Shown: positions 1-5,415 of the stretch, piece after piece
Layout of the letters: the number at the start of each line of letters is the position of its first letter
Numbering within the stretch: position 1 is the stretch's first letter
Program-made: the position numbers and the translations under genes
Notes under the pieces: model-generated
Seen by the model: the letters and a program-made list of their open reading frames with translations, nothing else
What the model was told of the DNA's origin: nothing
Databases searched by the model: none
Source of the DNA: Oceanospirillaceae bacterium
GTDB lineage: Bacteria > Pseudomonadota > Gammaproteobacteria > Pseudomonadales > Balneatricaceae
DNA: 5,415 nt
Reading direction: 5' to 3'
Assembly (NCBI GenBank): GCA_023954795.1
Contig: JAGSHA010000240.1
Span: 1-5,415, forward strand

Positions 1-2
1 AA

Positions 3-194
3 GATACACGGGAAGCGATCCGGGAAGCCCGCCGTGCCGGGCTGGTACCGTTTTGTATCACCATCGATGATGAAGGTGAGGACTACCTGCCTTATCTATT
101 TGGCCGCAGTCACTACACCCTGATCCGCCGTGCCACCGAATTGCCCAGCAAACTGCCCCAGCTTTACGCACGCCTGACACGGCTGTCTTCCTGA
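3..194 (+). CDS. norD: NorD-like VWA-domain protein, C-terminal fragment
   Basis: Only the last 63 codons are present, reading in frame from base 3 to the TGA at 192-194; the start lies left of the window. The visible part has the typical end of the NorD/CbbO group of VWA proteins: an alternating acidic/basic helix (TREAIREARRAG), a beta strand ending in FCITID, then a DYLPYLFG segment and the final ELPSKLPQLYARLTR helix. In this family NorD works with the MoxR-type AAA+ ATPase NorQ to activate nitric oxide reductase in the cytoplasm. That role is taken from the family, because the metal-binding MIDAS residues are upstream and cannot be checked. The related CbbO (Rubisco activation) or a generic VWA/MoxR partner remains possible. 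The gene converges on the lipoprotein gene with 7 bp between the stop codons. Confidence 0.7.
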   Translation, partial: DTREAIREARRAGLVPFCITIDDEGEDYLPYLFGRSHYTLIRRATELPSKLPQLYARLTRLSS

Positions 195-201
195 CACAAC
201 A

Positions 202-804
202 TTAGTAGCGGCGGGCTTTGATCCGGGCTCGCTGCGCACCGGTACGATCACCGGCATCATCACGAATATCGGCAATTAAGTTCCAGAGTTTTTTCATCAT
301 CGGTGCCGATCCAGCTGACAACTGAATCCCTTTCAGCGCCAACTGCTCAGCTTGCTGCCAGTCACCCGCTTTCATCCGTACGCGGGACATCTCGTAATAC
401 ACTTCCGGCTCACGCGGGGCAATTCGCTGCGCCCGCTCCAGCGTGCTGGCCGCCGCACTGTACGATCCTGATCGGGCCTGAGTGCGGGCACTGTCCAGCA
501 ACGCCACTACGGCGGGATTCACCCGATGTTCGCGTTCTGCCGCACGGGCCGTGACCCAACTGTCATTGGTAGATTCAGTTCCGCTCTGTGCCCGCTGCGT
601 CACTTGCTGCACAGGTTGGTGGTCGATTGCATTCACCGTGACGCCACTCTCTACCGGTGCCTCGATGATCGATCCTGAAGGCGGCGTTACCTGCGCACGT
701 GGCACCACAGGTCGACTGCGATCTTCAATCGGGGCAATATTTTTACTGCCACCCACACAGCCGGTCAGTATCAGCGTACACGCCAACAATCCCAGTTTAC
801 GCAT
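202..804 (-). CDS. lpoP: TPR outer-membrane lipoprotein, probable PBP1b activator LpoP
   Basis: This is a 200-residue lipoprotein. The N-terminus MRKLGLLACTLILTGC has a basic n-region, a short hydrophobic core and a lipobox (LTGC), so lipidation is expected on Cys16. Val at +2, not Asp, fits sorting to the outer membrane. Residues about 17-90 are rich in Pro, Ser, Thr and Gln and look like a disordered tether. Residues about 95-165 form two tetratricopeptide repeats (alanine-rich helix pairs, including the SYSAAASTLERAQRIAP and DWQQAEQLALKGIQL segments), followed by a partial third helix pair up to a basic end. The gene lies 56 bp downstream of mrcB on the same strand. In Pseudomonas aeruginosa, LpoP is a TPR lipoprotein encoded with PBP1b and needed for its activity; it is unrelated to LpoB of E. 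coli. Architecture and position both match, but binding is inferred. I chose the ATG at 804 over a GTG at 813 because AGGGTGA lies 5 nt upstream of the ATG and the GTG sits inside that ribosome-binding site. Confidence 0.8.
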   Translation of the reverse strand: MRKLGLLACTLILTGCVGGSKNIAPIEDRSRPVVPRAQVTPPSGSIIEAPVESGVTVNAIDHQPVQQVTQRAQSGTESTNDSWVTARAAEREHRVNPAVVALLDSARTQARSGSYSAAASTLERAQRIAPREPEVYYEMSRVRMKAGDWQQAEQLALKGIQLSAGSAPMMKKLWNLIADIRDDAGDRTGAQRARIKARRY

Positions 805-809
805 CTCGT

Positions 810-816
810 TCACCCT
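810..816 (-). promoter_or_regulatory. Ribosome-binding site of lpoP (decides the start)
   Basis: On the minus strand AGGGTGA ends 5 nt before the ATG at 804. It contains the alternative GTG codon at 813, so a ribosome positioned by this site would begin at the ATG. The shorter protein also has a more typical lipoprotein n-region (MRK instead of MNEMRK). Confidence 0.6.
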
Positions 817-838
817 ATTTTACTGTCCATTCCGGATC

Positions 839-852
839 AGCCCGATCGGGCT
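839..852. repeat. Perfect 14-bp palindrome between mrcB and lpoP
   Basis: AGCCCGATCGGGCT is its own reverse complement. If the outer bases are included with one mismatch, the symmetry extends to 835-856. In RNA it could fold as a 5-bp GC-rich stem with a GATC loop. It lies 9 bp past the mrcB stop codon, in the 56-bp gap before lpoP. No run of T follows on the minus strand, so it does not look like a normal intrinsic terminator. It may be an intercistronic stability hairpin, a partial attenuator or a protein-binding site. Which of these applies cannot be decided here. Confidence 0.5.
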
Positions 853-860
853 CATCATGA

Positions 861-3200
861 TTATTCCTGCCGGAACCACTGCTGAAACCACCTGAAAGAG
901 CGCTGTACCGGATCTCGCTGACCACAGTCCACTTCGTCTTTTGGTTCAGTACCCGCAATAAAGGGCACCTGCTGAGCACCTTCGCACAACTCGTCCGACA
1001 GATAACCACTTTTTTCATCAACCCAGTGGTATTCCACACCTTCAGGATAGGCTGCCAGAAACGGTTCGGGTTGCTCGCGACGAATATATTCTGTCCAGGC
1101 ACGCAACGCACCACCCGACCCGGTAAACGGTAACTTTGAATTGTCATCCCGTCCCAACCAGACGACGGCCAGACGGTTACCCGCAAAACCTGCAAACCAA
1201 CTGTCTCTCTGACCATTGCTGGTGCCGGTTTTTCCTGCGACGTTCAGCGATGCTGGCAACTGACTGTATACGTAACGCGCGGTACCCTCACGCACCACTT
1301 CCTGTAGCGCGTATTGGATCAGATGCATCTGAGCTGTAGATACCTCCTGTTCAACCTCCAATGGGTAACGCGATAACTCTTCACCCTCAGCGGTTGTGAC
1401 CAGACGGATAGCCCGCATCGGCATCCTGAATCCGTTTGCCGCGATCGTCTGATAAAGGGTGGCCACCTCAAATGGCGTCATCGATTCAGCGCCCAGCAAC
1501 AGTGACGGATAGCGTTTAGGATCTCGCTCCATTCCCAGACGCTTAAGCATCTCGGCCACATTATCCAGTCCAATACTCATCCCAAGCTGAGCAGTACTAA
1601 GGTTGTATGAGTTGGACAACGCTCGGTGCAACGCAACCTGACCATGGCTTTTTTTGTCAAAATTTCGAGGTTCCCAAATCTGACCGTCTTCCATCTCCAC
1701 CCGAATGGGTGCATCGTCCAGCAACGAGGCCAAGGTATACCCCTCCTCCAGCGCGGCCAGAAATACAGCGGGCTTCACTAATGATCCGATAGGTCGACGG
1801 GCATCCAGAGCTCGATTAAACCCTTGATAACGGGTATTTTTTCCCCCGACAACTGCCAGTACTTCAGCCGTTTGAGGGTCGGTCACGACCATGCCACCCT
1901 GCAATTTATCGGCCCGCTGACCAAAGCGTTTTTGCAATCGGGTGACCGTTTTCACCAGAGCCGTTTCTGCACGTGCCTGTACGGTAGGGTCAAGGCTGGT
2001 GAAAACACGCAGACCTTCTGAACTTAGCGCTTCCTCAGGATACTCTTCGCGCAGCTGGCGTTTAACCAGATCGAGATAGGCCGGATACGCACCCTTCAAC
2101 AGGCTTTGCTGCTTCACCACCCCCAACGGTAGTTTCTGCGCTTTGAGCATCTCCGCTTCAGTGATATCACCACCGTCCGCCAATAGGCGCAGTACCAAAT
2201 TACGACGTTTTTTTGAGCGTTCTGGATTACGTCGCGGATCATAAAAAGATGGCCCTTTCACCAACCCCACCAGCAAAGCCACCTGATGCAACTGCAGCTC
2301 GTGAATCGGACGGGCGAAGTAGTACTGACTGGCCAAACCAAAACCATGCACAGCACGGGCACCTGACTGTCCTAGGTATACCTCGTTCAGATAGGCCTCC
2401 AGGATCTCATCCTTTTCATAGTGCGCATCCAGTAACAGTGCCATCGGAATTTCGAGTAGCTTACGCGCCAGCGTGCGATCGGACGTCAGGTAAAAGTTTT
2501 TCACCAGCTGCTGAGTCAGGGTGCTGCCCCCTTGCGCAAAACGACCACTGCGCACATTCACCCACATCGCACGTGCAATACCGCGCACCGATACACCTGC
2601 GTGATCGTAAAAGTCACGATCCTCCACGGCGATCAGCGCCTGACGCAAACTGTCTGGCGCCTGATCTAAGCGGATCAGATCACGGTCTTCGTTTTCTTTG
2701 GTATAAATACCACCAATTAAAACCGGCTCCAGCCGGGCCAGCGATACCGGCTGCCCGGACGCGGAGCGGATTGAGCTGATACTGTTGCCCTTAAAACTGA
2801 TCAGCATGTGGCGCTGCGGTTCTTCTCCATCGGGGAAGAAGAAGCCACGGGTGAAAACACGGACACGTGTGCGGGCGACTTCCATCGTGCCCGGCCGGGT
2901 GCTTTTCTTCACCGAAGCATACCCCAGCCCCTGCAGCTCGCGCTTCAGGTCAGACACACTCAGCTTCTGGCCAACATACAGTTCCAGCGGACGGGCATAA
3001 ACTTTTGCGGGCAAGGCCCAACGTTTTCCCTCAAATTTATCCCGTACCTGGGCGTCCAGATAGATCAAACCAATGCCGCCCACAACCATCAGGACCAGCG
3101 TCAGTTTGAGTAAAATGCCACCAAAGCGGGTGAGGAAAGAACGCTTCTTTATCGCCTTACTGCGACGACGACGGGAATTAGGTGCTCTCTTTTTTGTCAT
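861..3200 (-). CDS. mrcB: Penicillin-binding protein 1b, bifunctional class A peptidoglycan synthase
   Basis: This 779-residue inner-membrane enzyme polymerises lipid II into glycan strands and crosslinks the peptides in the periplasm. The domains in order are: a very basic cytoplasmic tail (1-25), one transmembrane helix (about 27-48), a UB2H-like domain (about 65-155) starting with the PBP1b-typical PLELYVGQKLS, a GT51 glycosyltransferase (about 160-340) and a transpeptidase (about 430-705). GT motifs visible are EDRDFYDH (catalytic Glu193), GGSTLTQQLVKN (224-235) and RKLLEIPMAL (Glu250, matching the second catalytic Glu of E. coli PBP1b), then EAYLNEVYLGQ. Transpeptidase motifs are S473-L-V-K476 (nucleophile Ser473), S531-Y-N533 and K657-T-G-T. 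All expected catalytic residues are intact. The C-terminal part has Cys739 and Cys759, spaced like the disulfide pair of E. coli PBP1b, and a final aromatic/basic helix. The protein is shorter than the roughly 844 residues in E. coli, mostly at both ends. An in-frame TAG lies two codons before the ATG at 3200, so the protein cannot start further upstream. It is probably the first gene of an operon with lpoP. Confidence 0.97.
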   Translation of the reverse strand: MTKKRAPNSRRRRSKAIKKRSFLTRFGGILLKLTLVLMVVGGIGLIYLDAQVRDKFEGKRWALPAKVYARPLELYVGQKLSVSDLKRELQGLGYASVKKSTRPGTMEVARTRVRVFTRGFFFPDGEEPQRHMLISFKGNSISSIRSASGQPVSLARLEPVLIGGIYTKENEDRDLIRLDQAPDSLRQALIAVEDRDFYDHAGVSVRGIARAMWVNVRSGRFAQGGSTLTQQLVKNFYLTSDRTLARKLLEIPMALLLDAHYEKDEILEAYLNEVYLGQSGARAVHGFGLASQYYFARPIHELQLHQVALLVGLVKGPSFYDPRRNPERSKKRRNLVLRLLADGGDITEAEMLKAQKLPLGVVKQQSLLKGAYPAYLDLVKRQLREEYPEEALSSEGLRVFTSLDPTVQARAETALVKTVTRLQKRFGQRADKLQGGMVVTDPQTAEVLAVVGGKNTRYQGFNRALDARRPIGSLVKPAVFLAALEEGYTLASLLDDAPIRVEMEDGQIWEPRNFDKKSHGQVALHRALSNSYNLSTAQLGMSIGLDNVAEMLKRLGMERDPKRYPSLLLGAESMTPFEVATLYQTIAANGFRMPMRAIRLVTTAEGEELSRYPLEVEQEVSTAQMHLIQYALQEVVREGTARYVYSQLPASLNVAGKTGTSNGQRDSWFAGFAGNRLAVVWLGRDDNSKLPFTGSGGALRAWTEYIRREQPEPFLAAYPEGVEYHWVDEKSGYLSDELCEGAQQVPFIAGTEPKDEVDCGQRDPVQRSFRWFQQWFRQE

Positions 3201-3245
3201 TGGCTAAGTATAATGTCTTCCTAAACAAGGTGATACAGACACCCC
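3201..3245. promoter_or_regulatory. Divergent intergenic region between mrcB and the kinase gene
   Basis: These 45 bp hold the upstream sequences of both genes. On the plus strand a consensus -10 hexamer TATAAT lies at 3209-3214, about 31 bp before the kinase ATG, but no good -35 element is visible at 16-18 bp spacing. On the minus strand TATACT (3212-3207) overlaps it, also without a good -35. A minus-strand AGGAAG (3222-3217) is the only Shine-Dalgarno-like sequence for mrcB, and it lies 16 nt from the ATG, which is longer than usual. If both -10 elements are real, the two promoters overlap and the mrcB mRNA would have almost no leader. The true promoters may instead lie inside the opposing coding regions. 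Confidence 0.3.
3227..3233 (+). promoter_or_regulatory. Putative ribosome-binding site of the kinase gene
   Basis: AAGGTGA ends 12 nt before the ATG at 3246, which is slightly long spacing. It is the only purine-rich candidate upstream of that codon. The protein start it supports (MTLTDTLRMASAYPHPV) fits the usual beginning of this family, where the AYPHP segment lies near residue 10-15. Confidence 0.4.
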
Positions 3246-4766
3246 ATGACGCTAACCGATACTTTAAGAATGGCCTCGGCCTACCCTCATCCGGTCAAAG
3301 ACATACAGGTGATTGAAACTCACATCTCCTGGCTGTTTCTGACGGGCGACTACGCCTATAAGGTCAAAAAGCCGGTTGATTTCGGGTTTCTGGACTTCAC
3401 ATCGCTGGATAAACGCAAGTTCTTCTGCGAAGAAGAGCTGCGCCTCAACCAGCGGCTGGCACCGGATATCTACGAATCTGTGGTACCCATTTGTGGCACA
3501 GTTGAAAATCCGGTGATCGACGGCGAAGGTGAACCGATCGAGTACGCGGTACGCATGCGCCAGTTCAATCCGGAGCAGCGTTTAGATCTGCTGTTGCAGG
3601 CAAAACGCTTTGATGCAGACTGGATCGATATGCTAGCCGAGCAGATCGCTGACTTTCATGACCGTATCCCCCGCGTTGCCCCTGACAGTCCCTGGGGTGA
3701 AACCAACACCATCTGGGACGTTGTGTCCGATAACTTTCTCCATATCGGCGATCAGATCGATGATCTGAACGACTGGTCTCAACTGCAGCATCTGTCCAAC
3801 CATACTGCCCAGAGTTTTCGCGAACTCACCAATCTGATTCGTGAACGCAAAACTCAGGGGCGGGTCCGCGAATGTCATGGTGATCTGCATCTGGCGAATA
3901 TCAACCTGTTCAACGATGAACTGCGCCTGTTCGATTGTATCGAATTTAACCTGCAATTCCGCTGGATCGATACCATCTCCGATATTGCGTTCCTGCTGAT
4001 GGACCTCGAAGCCAACGAACAGTTCCGTTGGGCCAATCGCTGCCTGAACCGTTATCTTGAACTGTGCGGCGATTATGGCGGCGTGCAGTTGCTGAATTTT
4101 TACAAATCCTACCGCGCGATGGTACGCGCCAAAGTATCGGTGATCGGAACTGAGCCAGACCTGAATGGCTTGCGTCGATATTTGAGCCTGACCGAACACT
4201 ACGCCCGCACCCCGCACCCGGTGCTGTATCTGATGCATGGTGTGTCCGGTACCGGTAAAAGTTATTTCAGCCAACAATTGCTGGATGAAATAGGCGCGAT
4301 TCGCGTACGTTCCGATGTCGAACGCAAGCGGCTTTATCGTGAATTGTCGCTCAAAGGTGAAAAGCTGGAGCTGTACGGTGCAGAGATGAATGCCCGTACC
4401 TATAACCATCTGCAAGATATCACCCGCGCCTTGTTAAAAGCCGGCTACTCGGTGATCGTTGATGCAACCAATATCCGCTATCGCACCCGTCGCAGCTACT
4501 TCGAGCTGAGCCAACAATTGCATGTACCCATTCGCATCGTGTCCTGTCAGTGCGAGCAAAAGCTGGTCGAAGCGCGTCTCAAACGTCGCGTCAATGAGGG
4601 TGTCGATGCATCAGATGCGGATATCGATGTGATGCGGCAACAACTGCAACACGAACAGACACTGAACGAAGATGAGCAGGATTACACCATTGTGGTCGAC
4701 ACAGACGACGACGACAGCATCAACCATGTACTGGAACGCCTACGCTCCGAAGAGATTATCCGCTGA
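3246..4766 (+). CDS. Two-domain protein: APH-like phosphotransferase fold plus P-loop kinase
   Basis: This 506-residue, probably cytoplasmic protein has no signal peptide or membrane segment. Residues about 10-320 resemble the aminoglycoside phosphotransferase/COG2187 family: a lysine-rich strand (YKVKKPVDFGFLDF, 38-51), the catalytic-loop motif H211-G-D213-L-H215 with Asn218, and a following acidic strand (LFDCIEFN, Asp230) in the position of the kinase metal-binding Asp. Residues about 325-505 form a P-loop kinase of the COG0645/AAA_33 type, with Walker A G332-V-S-G-T-G-K338-S339, R-S-D357 and D406-A-T-N. The motifs of both domains are intact, which suggests two active nucleotide-using sites. 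Such fusions are commonly annotated as bifunctional aminoglycoside phosphotransferase/ATP-binding protein, but the aminoglycoside label comes from the fold, and no substrate is evident. The gene is divergent from mrcB across 45 bp and its last nine codons overlap the hmuV 3' end. A role near cell-wall synthesis is only a guess from position. Confidence 0.9.
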   Translation: MTLTDTLRMASAYPHPVKDIQVIETHISWLFLTGDYAYKVKKPVDFGFLDFTSLDKRKFFCEEELRLNQRLAPDIYESVVPICGTVENPVIDGEGEPIEYAVRMRQFNPEQRLDLLLQAKRFDADWIDMLAEQIADFHDRIPRVAPDSPWGETNTIWDVVSDNFLHIGDQIDDLNDWSQLQHLSNHTAQSFRELTNLIRERKTQGRVRECHGDLHLANINLFNDELRLFDCIEFNLQFRWIDTISDIAFLLMDLEANEQFRWANRCLNRYLELCGDYGGVQLLNFYKSYRAMVRAKVSVIGTEPDLNGLRRYLSLTEHYARTPHPVLYLMHGVSGTGKSYFSQQLLDEIGAIRVRSDVERKRLYRELSLKGEKLELYGAEMNARTYNHLQDITRALLKAGYSVIVDATNIRYRTRRSYFELSQQLHVPIRIVSCQCEQKLVEARLKRRVNEGVDASDADIDVMRQQLQHEQTLNEDEQDYTIVVDTDDDDSINHVLERLRSEEIIR

Positions 4767-5415
4767 CGCTTCCAATCGTGGTATGCCGCCATCCAGTGAT
4801 ACACGCAGTGGCAGATCATATAGATCACTTAGCGTCGCAGCGTTCCATACGGTCGTCAGATCGCCCTCAGCTTTCAGCTGTCCCTGCTTAAGCAGTATCA
4901 GATGATCTGCATATTGTGCGGCTAACAAGGGGTCATGCAGAACCGCAATCACGCGCAGCCCCGTTTGCGCCAGCTGACGTAAATAGTCCAGAGTCAGATG
5001 CTGATGACGCAGATCCATTCCGGTCAGCGGTTCATCCAGCAGTAGCAGTTGCGACTCGTCACCCAACTGGGCCAATACACGCGCCATCTGCACCCGCTGT
5101 TTTTCACCACCGGATAACGTTAGATAATTGCGTGACGCCAATCCGGCTAACTCCATCTGCTTCAGTAACATCTGCGCCTTGTGTACGGACGCTTCGTCAC
5201 TCAGACCTAACGGATAACACCCCATCCGTACCACATCCAACACTGAAAACGGGAAGTTCAGTGGATGTTCCTGTGTCAGCATCGCCAGACGACAGGCACG
5301 TTCTGACAGATCGATGGCATGAATATCCGCGCCATCCAATCGAATTCCGCCTTGCTCACTTTTATCCTGTCCGGCGATCAGCTTAAGCAGGGTCGACTTA
5401 CCCGCACCATTGGGT
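4740..5415 (-). CDS. hmuV: Heme ABC transporter ATP-binding protein, C-terminal 224 residues
   Basis: The gene enters from the right edge in frame at base 5414 and ends with TAG at 4742-4740; roughly the first 35-40 residues are missing compared with the usual length of about 255-260. The fragment opens inside Walker A (PNGAGKST, 5414-5391). A Q-loop Gln follows near 5272 (LTQEHPLNFPF), then the ABC signature LSGGEKQRVQMARVLAQL (LSGGE at 5117-5103), Walker B LLLLDEP (Asp near 5035), the D-loop segment TGMDLRHQ and the switch His in AVLHD near 4936. The VQMARVLAQL extension after the signature and the HPLNFPFSVLDVVRMG segment are typical of HmuV/PhuV, the ATPase that powers heme import with the HmuU permease and HmuT binding protein. 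Those partners would be expected upstream, beyond the window. A related siderophore or vitamin B12 importer ATPase is less likely. No Fur site can be assessed because the promoter is outside. The end overlaps the convergent kinase gene by 27 bp. Confidence 0.88.
   Translation of the reverse strand, partial: PNGAGKSTLLKLIAGQDKSEQGGIRLDGADIHAIDLSERACRLAMLTQEHPLNFPFSVLDVVRMGCYPLGLSDEASVHKAQMLLKQMELAGLASRNYLTLSGGEKQRVQMARVLAQLGDESQLLLLDEPLTGMDLRHQHLTLDYLRQLAQTGLRVIAVLHDPLLAAQYADHLILLKQGQLKAEGDLTTVWNAATLSDLYDLPLRVSLDGGIPRLEASADNLFGA

Noticed and set aside
239..254. Small hairpin CCGGT-acgatc-ACCGG near the end of lpoP
   Set aside because: A 5-bp stem within coding sequence, no T-run on either strand, and 35 or more bases before the stop codon; not a credible terminator.
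815..1216. Minus-strand 133-codon frame overlapping the mrcB 3' end
   Set aside because: It is a different frame of the same strand over the PBP1b transpeptidase end, where the mrcB frame carries the conserved motifs. I see no sign of a frameshift joining them.
2661..2678. Inverted repeat CTGATC-taagcg-GATCAG
   Set aside because: It is internal to mrcB and only 6 bp per arm, with no T-run or promoter nearby; probably chance.
2213..2779. Plus-strand open frame of 188 codons inside mrcB
   Set aside because: It lies opposite the PBP1b glycosyltransferase region. The translation is rich in Pro, His, Ser and Arg with no domain pattern, as expected of an antisense shadow.
3752..3768. Inverted repeat TCAGATC-GAT-GATCTGA
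   Set aside because: It lies inside the kinase coding region and follows from Asp/Ile/Leu codons (DQIDDL). A 3-nt loop and coding location give no reason to treat it as a regulatory element.
3633..4415. Long open frame (260 codons) on the minus strand inside the kinase gene
   Set aside because: It is fully antisense to a well-supported coding region with intact motifs, its translation shows no recognisable domain, and long antisense frames are common opposite codon-biased genes.
3246..4766. Reading the APH-like domain as an aminoglycoside resistance enzyme
   Set aside because: The HGDLHxxN motif is shared by many small-molecule kinases of this fold, and the fused P-loop kinase and core-gene context do not resemble known resistance genes.
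4916..5386. Plus-strand 156-codon frame opposite hmuV
   Set aside because: It is antisense to the ABC signature, Walker B and Q-loop of hmuV, and its own translation is low-complexity Pro/Ser/Thr/His-rich.

Overview
This window looks like chromosomal DNA of a gammaproteobacterium with moderate GC, in the Pseudomonas/Oceanospirillales range. The main reason is the protein content: a class A PBP1b paired with a tetratricopeptide-repeat lipoprotein instead of an enterobacterial LpoB, a two-domain APH/P-loop kinase beside mrcB, and an HmuV-type heme transporter ATPase. From memory, Pseudomonas aeruginosa has a similar order around mrcB. The genus cannot be fixed from this sequence.

Layout from left to right: (1) the last 63 codons of a plus-strand NorD-like von Willebrand factor A (VWA) protein end at 194. 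(2) A minus-strand pair follows: mrcB (PBP1b, 3200 to 861), then a TPR lipoprotein (804 to 202) that is a good candidate for LpoP, the outer-membrane activator of PBP1b. A perfect 14-bp palindrome lies in the gap between them. (3) A compact 45-bp divergent region (3201-3245) separates mrcB from a plus-strand 506-residue protein that joins an aminoglycoside-phosphotransferase-like fold to a P-loop kinase. (4) The C-terminal 224 residues of a minus-strand heme ABC transporter ATPase (hmuV) run off the right edge; its 3' end overlaps the kinase gene by 27 bp.

The region is very dense. The two convergent junctions are a 7-bp gap and a 27-bp overlap, and neither has room for a dedicated intrinsic terminator. 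There is no intergenic stretch above 60 bp, and I see no tRNA, rRNA, CRISPR, insertion sequence or other mobile signature.

The clearest functional unit is mrcB-lpoP: an inner-membrane peptidoglycan synthase and its probable outer-membrane activator, encoded in one transcription unit. The divergent kinase is the real unknown. Both of its domains keep their nucleotide-binding or catalytic motifs, but no substrate can be read from the sequence. I found no convincing new multi-gene system; most of the window is orderly core-genome content.
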